A DNA stretch of 64,000 nucleotides from Adlercreutzia sp. ZJ141 (GCF_011038965.1 NZ_JAAKEB010000001.1:1-64000); one strand, 5' to 3'. Counted from the stretch's first letter, positions 9,035 through 18,288 are shown. Notes: generated by a model from the letters alone, not told the origin. Numbers and translations: made by a program.

Positions 9035-9883
9035 GTGCAACAAGGCTATTTCGATACAGCTTGGAGTGATGTTAGTGGTTCGCCAGGTTGGGTTGGCAAG
9101 CTGCTCCTTTTGACGCTGGTGAGTCTTATCCCTGTATTCGGGTGGATCGTGGTTCTTGGGTACCTGTTTGGTTGGGCGCGTGAGATCGCTTGGGGCGTGC
9201 GTGCGCCGCTTCCTGCTCGTATTTTCGGAAACGTCGACGGCTTGCTGTATAGTCGGGGCGCCTCTGTTTTGGTCATACTGTTTCTGTTTAGTCTTGCTCC
9301 TTTTCTCCTGTCGTGTTTGTATGAAGGCGTGTCCGACGTTGGCGGCAGCGTAGCTGAACGCTTCCTTAACTTGGTGCCAGTTGCGCATGTTGCCACTCCG
9401 ATGATCACACTGGCGGCATCGCTCATTGCTGTTATGTTCGCGTTGGTGGGCTCGATGCGTGCAAGCATTTACGGACGGCTTGCTTCGGGTTTGCAGATAA
9501 ACCGCATTTGGACGATGATCCGCTACGATATGAACGGACTGCTGCGCATCGCCGGTATGGCGGCCTTACTCTCGCTTGCTGCTGTGGGGGTTGTTCTTGT
9601 TTTAATGATCGTTATTGAGGGGCTTGGCCTGCTTGTTGCATGGATCGTATCAGGGGGAGGTGCTCATGTCTGGCCGCGGGGCTTCGGCATGGCGCTGTTC
9701 GCAGCATTTTGCGTGATTGCTTCGTTGTGTTTGTGCTCGGCGCTCGTCTCGGCGATGATGGTGTTCGCGACGACGATAGTCGTCCGTGCACTTGGGCATT
9801 GGACAGCTCAGTTCGACGTTGCTCATTGGCGGGGTCAGGATGATCCCCTGCCGTTCGAGGAAGCGCAAAGCTCCCGTATGTAA
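9035..9883 (+). CDS. DUF4013 family membrane protein
   Basis: This 282-residue polytopic membrane protein opens with GSPGWVGKLLLLTLVSLIPV, the characteristic DUF4013 amphipathic-plus-transmembrane start, and has about five or six hydrophobic segments. DUF4013 has no defined function; members occur in archaea and actinobacteria. The start is GTG, preceded by GGATAGGAG. The short tail after the last membrane segment is polar (WRGQDDPLPFEEAQ). It lies alone between the ribosomal operon and the radical SAM gene. Confidence 0.75.
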   Translation: MQQGYFDTAWSDVSGSPGWVGKLLLLTLVSLIPVFGWIVVLGYLFGWAREIAWGVRAPLPARIFGNVDGLLYSRGASVLVILFLFSLAPFLLSCLYEGVSDVGGSVAERFLNLVPVAHVATPMITLAASLIAVMFALVGSMRASIYGRLASGLQINRIWTMIRYDMNGLLRIAGMAALLSLAAVGVVLVLMIVIEGLGLLVAWIVSGGGAHVWPRGFGMALFAAFCVIASLCLCSALVSAMMVFATTIVVRALGHWTAQFDVAHWRGQDDPLPFEEAQSSRM

Positions 9884-9991
9884 CTTGAAGGCATGTAGGT
9901 GGGATGTCTTGTGCGCACGTGGGTTTGCCGGTGGTGTGGGGTTTCGCTACACTGAATTGCAACAAGTGTTTGAATCAATACGGCTTGGCAG

Positions 9992-11902
9992 GTGCGTCGC
10001 GTGGGCTTTCTTCCGATAAGCAGAGATGAGATGCTTGATCGAGGGTGGGATCAGGTTGACTTCGTCTACGTGTGTGGTGACGCATACGTAGATCACCCCT
10101 CGTTCGGTGCTGCCATCATCACGCGGTTGCTTGAGGCGAACGGGTTTAAGGTGGGCGTCATTGCGCAGCCTGATTGGCGTGATCCAGTGAGTATGACTGT
10201 GTTTGGCGAGCCGCGCTTGGGCTTTTTTGTGTCGTCGGGGAACATGGATTCCATGGTGAACCACTATACGGTGGCAAAGCGCCGTCGTAAAACCGATGCC
10301 TATTCGCCAGGTGGGCGCATGGGATTACGTCCTGATCATGCGACGGTTGTGTACAGCAACCTTATTCGGCGCACGTACAAGCGCGTGCCCATTATCTTAG
10401 GCGGTATCGAGGCGAGCTTGCGTAGGATGGCCCATTATGATTACTGGTCCGATCGCTTAAAGAGGTCGATCCTCCTTGACTCCGGCGCTGACCTGGTGTC
10501 GTATGGCATGGGAGAGCATTCCGTTATTCAAATTGCTGAAGCACTCGATGCTGGCTTAGATATCCGTGATATCACGTTTATCGACGGCACGGTGTACCGC
10601 ACAACATCGCTTGAACACGTGTACGATGCTGTTGAACTTCCGTCGTATCAGAGCATGCTTGATGATCGCTTGCAATATGCCCGCAGCTTTCAGGTGCAGT
10701 ACGCCAACAGCGACCCATTTCAGGGAAAGCGTTTAGTTGAGCCATATTCCGACCACCTGTATGTCGTACAGAATCCGCCAGCGCAGCCGCTCACACAGCA
10801 GGAAATGGACGCCGTGTATCGTCTGCCATATATGCGCGCATACCATCCTTCCTACGAAGCTGCTGGTGGTGTGCCTGCAATCCGTGAAGTTAAGTTCAGC
10901 CTGACAAGCGCCCGGGGGTGCTTCGGTGAATGTTCGTTTTGTGCGCTTACGTTCCATCAGGGGCGCATCATACAGTCGCGCAGCCATGAATCGCTTATTG
11001 ATGAGGCACGCTTGATCACACAAGACCCCGACTTCAAGGGTTATCTGCACGACGTGGGAGGCCCGACCGCGAATTTTCGGCAACCAGCATGTGCTGCTCA
11101 GCTCAAGCGGGGCGCGTGCGTGGGAAAGCGTTGCCTGGCACCCAAGCCGTGTCGGAAGCTTGAGGCTGATCACTCCGATTACCTGGCACTCCTGCGTAAG
11201 CTGCGAATGCTTCCCGGTGTGAAGAAGGTGTTCGTCCGTTCGGGCATCCGCTTCGATTACGTGTTGGCCGATACTACTTGCGGTGATGACTTCCTACGTG
11301 AGCTCACCGAATACCACGTGAGCGGTCAGTTGAAGGTCGCCCCCGAGCATGTGTCTGATACGGTACTGCAGGCGATGGGCAAGCCGGAAAACCAGGCATA
11401 CACGCGTTTCATAAAACGCTATGCTCAGCTCAACGACGAGCTCGGAAAGAAGCAGTATCTCGTGCCGTATCTGATGTCGTCGCATCCGGGTTCGACGCTT
11501 GATGCTGCCATTGAACTTGCCGAATATGTACGCGATTTAGGGTACATGCCCGAGCAGGTGCAGGACTTCTACCCGACACCCTCGACGGTGTCAACCTGTA
11601 TGTATGCGACTGGTGTGGATCCCCGCACGATGGAGCCAATTTTTGTGCCGAAAAGTCCACATGAGAAGGCGCTGCAGCGGGCTCTTATTCAGTATCGAAA
11701 TCCGAAAAACCGCGATTTGGTGTGCGAGGCGCTGCGAAAAGCAGGTCGTACTGACCTTATCGGCTATGGGAGCGAATGCCTGGTGCGTCCAAAGAAGGGT
11801 AGCAGTCCCTCGCGTCCGCGCGGCGGCGGGAACAGTCCCTCGCGTCCGCGCGGCGGCGGGAGCGGCGAGACCAAAGGCAAAGCGCGCAAGAAGCGCCGGT
11901 AG
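9992..11902 (+). CDS. YgiQ family radical SAM protein
   Basis: This radical SAM protein of 636 residues has the YgiQ opening (FLPISRDEMLDRGWDQVDFV, then GDAYVDHPSFG) and a cluster motif CFGECSFC near residue 310, CX3CX2C. The product chemistry of YgiQ is unknown. A cysteine group CAAQLKRGACVGKRCLAPKPC is typical of the family. The C-terminal tail contains a duplicated SPSRPRGGG unit encoded by a 30-bp tandem repeat, and ends in a basic stretch. The GTG at 9992 was chosen because it keeps the full family N-terminus; its ribosome binding site is weak, and GTG at 10001 is an alternative. Confidence 0.88.
   Translation: MRRVGFLPISRDEMLDRGWDQVDFVYVCGDAYVDHPSFGAAIITRLLEANGFKVGVIAQPDWRDPVSMTVFGEPRLGFFVSSGNMDSMVNHYTVAKRRRKTDAYSPGGRMGLRPDHATVVYSNLIRRTYKRVPIILGGIEASLRRMAHYDYWSDRLKRSILLDSGADLVSYGMGEHSVIQIAEALDAGLDIRDITFIDGTVYRTTSLEHVYDAVELPSYQSMLDDRLQYARSFQVQYANSDPFQGKRLVEPYSDHLYVVQNPPAQPLTQQEMDAVYRLPYMRAYHPSYEAAGGVPAIREVKFSLTSARGCFGECSFCALTFHQGRIIQSRSHESLIDEARLITQDPDFKGYLHDVGGPTANFRQPACAAQLKRGACVGKRCLAPKPCRKLEADHSDYLALLRKLRMLPGVKKVFVRSGIRFDYVLADTTCGDDFLRELTEYHVSGQLKVAPEHVSDTVLQAMGKPENQAYTRFIKRYAQLNDELGKKQYLVPYLMSSHPGSTLDAAIELAEYVRDLGYMPEQVQDFYPTPSTVSTCMYATGVDPRTMEPIFVPKSPHEKALQRALIQYRNPKNRDLVCEALRKAGRTDLIGYGSECLVRPKKGSSPSRPRGGGNSPSRPRGGGSGETKGKARKKRR
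11801..11860 (+). repeat. 30-bp tandem duplication in the ygiQ tail
   Basis: Two adjacent 30-bp units (11801-11830 and 11831-11860) differ at one base and encode two copies of a Ser-Pro-Ser-Arg-Pro-Arg-Gly-Gly-Gly peptide. The length is a multiple of three, so the frame is kept. Confidence 0.95.
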
Positions 11903-11918
11903 AGCATGGTGATCGTGT

Positions 11919-11924
11919 TACAAT
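11919..11924 (+). promoter_or_regulatory. -10 box ahead of phoH
   Basis: TACAAT ends 7 nt before the ATG at 11932, which would place the transcription start on or next to that ATG and give a leaderless mRNA. No good -35 box is visible. Confidence 0.4.
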
Positions 11925-11931
11925 GTCGGCC

Positions 11932-12876
11932 ATGACTGAAGCGACTCAAATCTCACTTACTGTTCCCGGAAGCGTCGATATGACGCTTCTTGTTGGGCCT
12001 GCCGACGAAGCCCTGCGCGCCATCCAAGCTGCGTTTTCTTCGCGGGTGACCGTGCGTGGTAATGTTATTGCGCTCGAAGGCGATCCATCCGAGGTACAAA
12101 CGCTAACCGCGTTGTTCTCTGATCTGATTAAGCGGGCTGAAAGGGGCGAAATCGCCACGGCCGACTACGTTACCCACTCTGTTGAGTTGTTGCGTTCGGC
12201 GGCATTTTCGCCCGATGCATTGCGCGAGGATATCCTGCTCACGTACCGCGGCCGCGCCATTCGTCCGAAGACGACGGGGCAAAAGCGCTATGTTGACGCC
12301 ATTCGCTCGCATACTGTCACGTTCGGTATTGGACCAGCTGGCACAGGTAAAACCTACCTGGCTATGGCGCTTGCCGTGGCGGCGCTGAAGCGCAAAGAGG
12401 TCGACCGCATCGTGCTCACCCGTCCCATTGTCGAGGCGGGGGAGAACCTGGGGTTTCTTCCAGGAACGCTTACCGAGAAGGTTGATCCGTACATCCGACC
12501 GCTCTACGATGCGCTATTCGACATGACTGATATGGAGAAGGCTGGGCAGCTGCTCGAGAATGGCATTATCGAGATCGCGCCGTTGGCATTCATGCGAGGG
12601 CGTACGCTCAACAACAGTTTCGTTATCTTGGACGAAGCGCAGAACACGACGCCCGAGCAGATGAAGATGTTTTTAACGCGTTTAGGATTCGGAACAAAGA
12701 TGGTTGTAACCGGTGACGTCACGCAGCTCGATCTTCCCCGTGGGGTATCGGGTTTGAAAGGAGCCCAGCGTATTCTCGGCGGTATCGACGACATTGCTTT
12801 CTGTGAGTTCACGGGAAGTGATGTTGTCAGGCATTCGCTTGTGGCCTCCATCGTAGCGGCATACGAAAAAGCGTAA
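11932..12876 (+). CDS. phoH: PhoH family ATPase
   Basis: PhoH-like proteins are P-loop ATPases related to superfamily 1 helicases and are linked genetically to YbeY and ribosome RNA metabolism. The 314-residue protein has the Walker A motif [13 protein letters not shown] near residue 133 and the Walker B region [19 protein letters not shown] near 232. The next genes, ybeY, dgkA and era, make this the widely conserved phoH-ybeY-dgkA-era cluster. ATG at 11932 is preferred because of the TACAAT just upstream; ATG at 11923 is in frame and also possible. Neither has a clear ribosome binding site. Confidence 0.92.
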   Translation: MTEATQISLTVPGSVDMTLLVGPADEALRAIQAAFSSRVTVRGNVIALEGDPSEVQTLTALFSDLIKRAERGEIATADYVTHSVELLRSAAFSPDALREDILLTYRGRAIRPKTTGQKRYVDAIRSHTVTFGIGPAGTGKTYLAMALAVAALKRKEVDRIVLTRPIVEAGENLGFLPGTLTEKVDPYIRPLYDALFDMTDMEKAGQLLENGIIEIAPLAFMRGRTLNNSFVILDEAQNTTPEQMKMFLTRLGFGTKMVVTGDVTQLDLPRGVSGLKGAQRILGGIDDIAFCEFTGSDVVRHSLVASIVAAYEKA

Positions 12877-12893
12877 AGGTGGGAGTGTAACCT

Positions 12894-13349
12894 ATGGAAA
12901 TACAAATCAATTACGATTACCGTTTTGATGATCTTGAGCGCATGCCACTGCACGAGCTAACGCAGTTCGTTTTAGTGCGTGAACAGCAACCGTCTATGAC
13001 TGAAGTATCCATCAACTTCGTGAAAGACGGGATCATTGCCGAACTGAACGAGCGTTATCGCGGAAAGATCGGTCCGACCGACGTGCTGTCGTTCGAATGT
13101 GATGGCATTGACGATGGAATGCCGGCGGTAGGCGATGGCGAAGTGTACGAGTTGGGCGACATCGTTATCGCACCTGACGTCGCCGCTCGCCAGACGCAGG
13201 AGTTCGGTACTACCTTTGAGGAAGAGATCAGTCTGCTGCTCGTGCACGGACTGTTGCATCTGTGTGGTTACGACCATATTGAAGACGACGAGGCCGAGGT
13301 TATGGAGACCCGCGAAGCCGAGCTGCTCGCCGAATGGGCAAAGCGCTAA
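12894..13349 (+). CDS. ybeY: endoribonuclease YbeY
   Basis: YbeY is a zinc-dependent endoribonuclease involved in 16S rRNA 3'-end maturation and ribosome quality control. The 151-residue protein carries the diagnostic HGLLHLCGYDH motif (three zinc-ligand histidines) near residue 118. PTDVLSFECD, the usual conserved stretch, lies near residue 63. AGGTGGGAG precedes the ATG. The stop codon overlaps the dgkA start (TAATG), so the two are translationally coupled. Confidence 0.96.
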   Translation: MEIQINYDYRFDDLERMPLHELTQFVLVREQQPSMTEVSINFVKDGIIAELNERYRGKIGPTDVLSFECDGIDDGMPAVGDGEVYELGDIVIAPDVAARQTQEFGTTFEEEISLLLVHGLLHLCGYDHIEDDEAEVMETREAELLAEWAKR

Positions 13350-13789
13350 TGTCCAATAAAGAGCGCGTATCGCGGTTGGACTGCGGAAACTGCGAACGGT
13401 TTTCGCACGATGGTGCGTCGTACGCTGCTGGTCACACGACACTTCCACACTCGTTTCTGTATGCGGCGCGGGGCATTGGATATGCCGTTGTTACGCAGCG
13501 CAACATGAAGATACATCTTGCATTTGCTGTGCTCGCCATTGTCTTGGGAGTGTGGCTGCGTATCGATGCTCACTCGTGGGCGGCGGTTGCGATCTGCATT
13601 GCTTTAGTGACTGCGACCGAATGCATGAACACCGCAATTGAGCTCATTGTCGATGCGGTGTCGCCCGGCTACTCCGAATTCGCTCGCCATGCGAAGGATT
13701 GCGCTGCGGGGTGCGTGTTGCTGTGCGCGTTGGGATCGGTTGCTGTGGCGATTGCTGTTTTTGGCGGGCCCTTGCTCGCGCTGCTTTAG
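13349..13789 (+). CDS. dgkA: diacylglycerol/undecaprenol kinase
   Basis: This small membrane kinase belongs to the DgkA/UndK family, which phosphorylates diacylglycerol or undecaprenol. The 146-residue protein has a polar N-terminus of about 40 residues, then three hydrophobic helices. The catalytic block CIALVTATECMNTAIELIVD is near residue 87 and HAKDCAAG near 118. In Gram-positive relatives the substrate is usually undecaprenol. The start was placed at the ATG overlapping the ybeY stop. A longer frame from 13334 would lie inside ybeY. Confidence 0.92.
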   Translation: MSNKERVSRLDCGNCERFSHDGASYAAGHTTLPHSFLYAARGIGYAVVTQRNMKIHLAFAVLAIVLGVWLRIDAHSWAAVAICIALVTATECMNTAIELIVDAVSPGYSEFARHAKDCAAGCVLLCALGSVAVAIAVFGGPLLALL

Positions 13790-13802
13790 AAAGGCCAAGC
13801 TT

Positions 13803-14825
13803 ATGAACGACTTTGAGGTATTCGATCCGACGGATTGGGACGAAGAAGAGGCGCTGGCTGCAGGTGTGGTTGAGTTTCCTGGTGCTCCATCGGGTGACGT
13901 ATGTCATGAGCAAGACGCGAACGTATCGGACGGCGCGGTGTTCAAATCGGGTTTTGTGACGCTTGTCGGACGCCCGAATGCGGGCAAGTCGACGCTGCTG
14001 AACGCCGTTATGGGAAAAAAGATTGCCATCACGTCGAACACGGCCCAGACGACGCGCCATCGATTCCGCGCCGTGCTAACGCGCGAGAGTTCGCAGATTG
14101 TCATCGTAGATACGCCGGGTCTGCACAAGCCGCACGATGCGCTGGGTGAAGAGCTGAACGTTAGCGCACTGAAAGCCCTTGAGGACGTTGACGTGGTGGC
14201 AATGGTTATCGACTCGTCGCAACCTATCGGCCGTGGAGACGAATGGGTTGCCGCGCAAATCCGCCGAAGCCGAGCTCGCAAAATCTGCGTGCTGTCGAAG
14301 ACCGATCTGGTGCGTGGTGAAGCGCTGGCAGTGCAGCGCGCATCTACCGAAGCGCTTGCCGACTGGGATGCAATGGTGGGGTTGTCGTCGACGCGCCACC
14401 ACAACATCGATGCATTCATTGAGGAAGTTGAGTTCCTGCTGCCGCAGGGACCGATGTGGTTTCCCGCCGACATGGATACCGACCAGCCTATCGAGGTAGT
14501 CGTTGCGGAGTTCGTGCGTGAGAAGATACTGCGCGGTTTCCGCGATGAGGTGCCGCACGCCATTGGTGTTGCGGTCGATCATATGGACTACGATCGCAAA
14601 AAGGACCTTCACCGTATTGCCGCGACCATTTATGTGGAGCGCGAAAGTCAGAAGGGTATCATCGTTGGCAAACGTGGCGCTGCTATCAAGCGTATTGGTA
14701 CCGAAGCGCGTGCCGATTTAGAGCAACTTTTGGGTACCAGGGTGTATCTTGACCTCGAAGTAAAGGTGAAGAAAAACTGGAGACGCGACGCAAACCAAAT
14801 CAGGCGGTTTGGCTACGGGGAATAA
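13803..14825 (+). CDS. era: GTPase Era
   Basis: Era is a membrane-associated GTPase that binds the 3' end of 16S rRNA during 30S maturation. G1 (GRPNAGKS) is near residue 56, G3 (DTPG) near 103 and G4 (SKTD) near 166. The C-terminal KH domain includes ERESQKGIIVGKRGAAIKRI. The 340-residue protein carries an acidic extension of about 45 residues before the G domain, where most Era proteins start. The extension has its own ATG after GAAAGG and is only 13 nt from dgkA, so it is probably real. Confidence 0.96.
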   Translation: MNDFEVFDPTDWDEEEALAAGVVEFPGAPSGDVCHEQDANVSDGAVFKSGFVTLVGRPNAGKSTLLNAVMGKKIAITSNTAQTTRHRFRAVLTRESSQIVIVDTPGLHKPHDALGEELNVSALKALEDVDVVAMVIDSSQPIGRGDEWVAAQIRRSRARKICVLSKTDLVRGEALAVQRASTEALADWDAMVGLSSTRHHNIDAFIEEVEFLLPQGPMWFPADMDTDQPIEVVVAEFVREKILRGFRDEVPHAIGVAVDHMDYDRKKDLHRIAATIYVERESQKGIIVGKRGAAIKRIGTEARADLEQLLGTRVYLDLEVKVKKNWRRDANQIRRFGYGE

Positions 14826-14942
14826 GAGGGTGCGCTCGCGCTGTGCACACCGATACATGGTAGTGTATCGCGCGGCATGGAATGTTGGTGCATGTTTTGG
14901 CTTGGGAGCAGGTAAGACCCAAGAAAAACCACGTGCTTGGGA

Positions 14943-14948
14943 TACAAT
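14943..14948 (+). promoter_or_regulatory. -10 box ahead of the PASTA-protein gene
   Basis: TACAAT lies 33 nt upstream of the ATG at 14982, in the 156-nt gap after era. A matching -35 box is not evident. Confidence 0.35.
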
Positions 14949-14981
14949 TCCCTCGGTTGGGTTTTGCGAGAAAGCGTGCGT

Positions 14982-16481
14982 ATGATTTGCTCTCAATGCG
15001 GATCGGAAAACAGGGAAGGCGCGAAGTTCTGTGACGAATGTGGCAGGCCGTTGCTTCCTGAAATAGTTCCTGAGTCGGATGCGGCTGATCTTAGTAGCTC
15101 TACGGCAGATGTTGATCGGACGCAGGAACTCGAAGCTGTCGATGCAGATGGCGACGCAAAGCCGTCCGACAGCCTCGAATCGTTGGATGCTGCCCCGTTT
15201 CATTCGGGGCCGCATGCCGGTGTGCACCGCGATGACGAAAGCGATGATGAAGAGGATCTTCCTCAATCCGAATTTACGCTCGATCTTCGTGGTTTTGACG
15301 AATGCCTCGTTGAACCTGGGTATGTGCCGCCGCGCGTGTCATGGAACTCGGGTGACACGATGGAGTTGCCCCGCATCGACGACGCGCCATCTGTTCCGCG
15401 CCGTGATTTCCGTGCGCCCGATCAAAACGAAAAGAAGGGCTTGTTCCGCAAAGGGGATGCGGCGAAGAAGCTAAAACAGGCTGAACAGACGCAAGAGCAG
15501 GCTCGCAGACAGGCGCAGCAAGAACAAAAGCAAGACCAAAAGCAGAAGACTCCCAAGCGCTCCGGCAAGCTAAAGGCAGGGCTTCTCGTTGCCGTGTGCT
15601 TGATTGCAATTGGTGTGGCGGCGTTGGGCTTGACGTATCAATTCGAAATGTGGGGTGGCAAGACTATTCCCAATGTAGTGGGGCTCACGCAGGCTGATGC
15701 GACCTTTATGCTCGAGAGCAAAGGCTTTTCCGTGCGTGAAACAAAGGTCAAGTCGGATGAAACTGAAGGGCTCGTGCTCATGGTTGATCCTGGCGTTGAC
15801 TCCCGCGTGTCGGCTGGCTCGGAGGTTGTCATCCACGTTTCGCAGTCGAGAAGTATCCCCAATGTTGTTGGCATGCAGCGTGATGAAGCGCTCGCTCTGC
15901 TCGAACAAGAGGGATTTGAGCAGGTGAAGGTGGAAACTCAGAAATCCGATGAGCAGGAAGGGCTGGTCGTGGGCGTGACGCCTGCAGCTGGTGAGAAGGC
16001 GAAAGCGGTCACGAGTATCACCGTTACCGTTACTGCACCGTATTGCGTTCCGGACGTGATGGGTCTTACTTGGGACGAAATGATTGCCGCCATTGAAGGT
16101 GAAGGGTACGTTTACGATGTCGCCTACGTGTACGACGACTCTGTCGCCGAGGGTACCGTTTTAGGGACAGAACCCGCAGCGGGCGAGAAGCTGCCGAGTG
16201 GGTCTGTTGTGGTTATTCAGCTTGCAAAATCGCGCGGTGCCGAGCTCGAGGCTGCGGCGATGAACTATCTGCAAGGAGCTGGCAGCATCACGCTTGGCGG
16301 GGTGAGCTATGCGATCATGTCGGTTGATTCGGTTGCCTACGAAGGTAATGACACTACGTCATTTACGGTCACGTGTGCTGCTGTTACCGTACTCGACGGT
16401 GAAACAGTGTACGGATCGAACAAACAGAAGTCGGGCGTTATCGTATGGGACGCCAACAACAACATCGTGAGTGTGTCATAA
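14982..16481 (+). CDS. zinc-ribbon, PASTA-repeat membrane protein
   Basis: This 499-residue protein begins with a zinc ribbon (Cys3, Cys6, Cys17, Cys20). An acidic and then Gln/Lys-rich linker to about residue 195, probably coiled coil, leads to one membrane helix near 198-218. Three PASTA repeats follow (starting IPNVVGLTQADA, IPNVVGMQRDEA and VPDVMGLTWDEM, about 226-420) and a C-terminal domain of unknown function. PASTA domains bind peptidoglycan or lipid II, usually on Ser/Thr kinases or penicillin-binding proteins; here no kinase or transpeptidase domain is present. The protein may sense the cell wall. ATG 14982 was chosen because it starts right at the zinc ribbon; GTG 14976 is possible. 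Confidence 0.8.
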   Translation: MICSQCGSENREGAKFCDECGRPLLPEIVPESDAADLSSSTADVDRTQELEAVDADGDAKPSDSLESLDAAPFHSGPHAGVHRDDESDDEEDLPQSEFTLDLRGFDECLVEPGYVPPRVSWNSGDTMELPRIDDAPSVPRRDFRAPDQNEKKGLFRKGDAAKKLKQAEQTQEQARRQAQQEQKQDQKQKTPKRSGKLKAGLLVAVCLIAIGVAALGLTYQFEMWGGKTIPNVVGLTQADATFMLESKGFSVRETKVKSDETEGLVLMVDPGVDSRVSAGSEVVIHVSQSRSIPNVVGMQRDEALALLEQEGFEQVKVETQKSDEQEGLVVGVTPAAGEKAKAVTSITVTVTAPYCVPDVMGLTWDEMIAAIEGEGYVYDVAYVYDDSVAEGTVLGTEPAAGEKLPSGSVVVIQLAKSRGAELEAAAMNYLQGAGSITLGGVSYAIMSVDSVAYEGNDTTSFTVTCAAVTVLDGETVYGSNKQKSGVIVWDANNNIVSVS

Positions 16482-16492
16482 GGGCGTAGCTT

Positions 16493-17263
16493 GTGTCAAC
16501 GGCTACGTATACCGCTCGTGCGATAGTGCTTCGCCGAACCAAACTCGGCGAAAGCGACCTGATTGTTACGTTTTTGGCCGATGATGGCTCTCAGGTGCGC
16601 GCGGTTGCCAAAGGGGCACGCAAACCGACGAGCTCGTTCGCTGCGCGTCTTGAACTGTATTCTCACGTTGATATGCTGCTGGCGAAGGGTAGAAACCTCG
16701 ACATCGTGAAGGAAGTTCGCCTTAATGCCAGCAACGTTGCTCTCAGGAGTTCGCTTGAACTGTCAACCTGTGCTTCTGCAGGGGCTGAGCTTTTGGGGAA
16801 GGTGTCGCAGACAGGGCTTTCAAACTGTAAGTTGTTTGCGCTGTCGTCTACGGCATTTTCCGCCATGGCTGCCGCAGATGTCGACCATGCGCTGGCCATG
16901 TGCGCCGCGTTGCTATTGAAAACGCTGGCGTTTTCGGGTGTTAAGCCGCAGCTTACGCGTTGCGTTTGCTGTGATGCGACAATCAATCTGCGCACATGTC
17001 AGGAGCTCGTGCCCGTTTCGTGCGAAGAGGGTGGCGTGGTGTGCCCCGCCTGTGCGCGACGATGTGAGTCGGTGGCGATGCCTGCTGCTGCACTCGCGTG
17101 GTCAGAGACGCTGCTGTACTCGACATTCGAGCAAATATCAGGTATGACGGTTGACCGGAATGGTAGCTTCGGTGCATTGCGGCTTTGCCAACGCTGGACG
17201 CAGTATCATGTGGGCGCGAATCTGAAGTCGCTCGATTTTCTGTTCTCCTGCGGATTGTTCTGA
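16493..17263 (+). CDS. recO: DNA repair protein RecO
   Basis: RecO promotes RecA loading in the RecFOR pathway and anneals single strands. The 256-residue protein has an N-terminal OB fold (YTARAIVLRRTKLGESDLIV) and a zinc-binding module with Cys pairs near 158-162 and CPACARRC near 183-190. It follows the PASTA-protein gene by 11 nt; era-recO adjacency is common in bacteria, here interrupted by that gene. The start is GTG. Confidence 0.92.
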   Translation: MSTATYTARAIVLRRTKLGESDLIVTFLADDGSQVRAVAKGARKPTSSFAARLELYSHVDMLLAKGRNLDIVKEVRLNASNVALRSSLELSTCASAGAELLGKVSQTGLSNCKLFALSSTAFSAMAAADVDHALAMCAALLLKTLAFSGVKPQLTRCVCCDATINLRTCQELVPVSCEEGGVVCPACARRCESVAMPAAALAWSETLLYSTFEQISGMTVDRNGSFGALRLCQRWTQYHVGANLKSLDFLFSCGLF

Positions 17264-17311
17264 CGAGGCGATCCGTTTCGAAAGCATGTGAAGAAGGAAA
17301 GGAAGCAAAAT

Positions 17312-17572
17312 ATGTACACGTATATAACTCGAGGCGTTTGCGCTCAAGCGATATGCATTGATCTTGAGGGTGATACGGTGGGAGATGTGCAGTTCATTGG
17401 TGGCTGTAACGGGAACTTGAAGGCCATTTCTAAGCTGGTGCGCGGCATGACCGTCGATCAAGTGGCCGAGCTGCTCGAGGGTAATACCTGCGGTCCTAAG
17501 CCAACCTCGTGTGCCGATCAGCTGGTGGCGGGGCTGCGCGAGGCGCAGCGCGCTGCGGGTGCTACTCGGTAG
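17312..17572 (+). CDS. TSCPD domain protein
   Basis: This 86-residue protein matches the small TSCPD family (TIGR03905-like): GGCNGNLKAISKLVRGM near residues 29-45 and a C-terminal GPKPTSCADQLVAGL, which contains the signature cysteine region. TSCPD domains also end some class II ribonucleotide reductases, but stand-alone proteins are of unknown function. ATG 17312 is preceded by AAGGAAAGGAAG; an in-frame GTG at 17288 lies upstream of that site and is unlikely. Confidence 0.8.
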   Translation: MYTYITRGVCAQAICIDLEGDTVGDVQFIGGCNGNLKAISKLVRGMTVDQVAELLEGNTCGPKPTSCADQLVAGLREAQRAAGATR

Positions 17573-17648
17573 TGCTGGCTTCGCAAATTAACGAGGCACA
17601 GGCAGGGCGCACATGATGTGCGGAAGGTGTGGCGAGCGGGCTTTTCGC

Positions 17649-17676
17649 TTGTTTTCCGCTGTTCGCGCCCTATAAT
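17649..17676 (+). promoter_or_regulatory. promoter of rpsO
   Basis: TTGTTT (17649-17654), a 16-nt spacer and a perfect TATAAT (17671-17676). It leaves a leader of about 150 nt before rpsO, long enough for the autoregulatory structures known for S15, though I cannot assign one. Confidence 0.65.
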
Positions 17677-17831
17677 GGATGGGCTGTGTTTTTCAGCATC
17701 CCCTTCCGCTTGGTTTTCATGGTTGTCGTATGGGTACTCAGCGGTCGGGCAGTGAATAAGGCGCGCGTCATCTGGCCGATGGCACGCGTGAGTGGTGGGG
17801 TAGCAACCCCGCATGACGAAAGGTGGACATC

Positions 17832-18119
17832 ATGGCCGACAAGCTGAGCATTTCCAAAGAGCGCACCGCTGAGCTCATTAAGGAGTTCGGTAAGAACGAG
17901 CACGATTCGGGCAGCTCCGAGGTTCAGGTTGCGATCCTTACCGAGCGCATCCGTAACCTCACCGAGCATCTGAAGGTGCACAAGAAGGACAACCATTCTC
18001 GCCGTGGTCTGATGATGCTTATTGGCAAGCGTCGCGGCTTGCTGAAGTACATCAAGAACCGCGATATCGATGAATACCGCGCTCTCATCAAGAAACTCGG
18101 CATCCGCGACAACATCTAA
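17832..18119 (+). CDS. rpsO: 30S ribosomal protein S15
   Basis: S15 is a primary 16S rRNA-binding protein. The 95-residue sequence has the conserved blocks [17 protein letters not shown] and [20 protein letters not shown]. It is six residues longer than the common 89. The start was placed at ATG after AAAGGTGG. rpsO-pnp order is conserved widely. Confidence 0.96.
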   Translation: MADKLSISKERTAELIKEFGKNEHDSGSSEVQVAILTERIRNLTEHLKVHKKDNHSRRGLMMLIGKRRGLLKYIKNRDIDEYRALIKKLGIRDNI

Positions 18120-18126
18120 GAGGACT

Positions 18127-18153
18127 AAGGCCCGCTTCGGCGGGCCTTCGTTT
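18127..18153 (+). terminator. hairpin between rpsO and pnp
   Basis: A 9-bp perfect stem (AAGGCCCGC / GCGGGCCTT) with a TTCG tetraloop, followed by TCGTTT. The T run is weak. It may be a partial terminator, or a processing and stability hairpin as in the rpsO-pnp region of other bacteria. Confidence 0.75.
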
Positions 18154-18288
18154 AGGAGCGAAAGCTCCTGAGACGGCCGGAAGCGTAAGGGCGTTGCTGG
18201 TCGTGATGGCGCCGAACCCTAAGTAGCCGCCATCGAAGAAGTCCGCGTGCAATAGGGCATGCGGGACAGAAGAGAAAGACATGAATCT

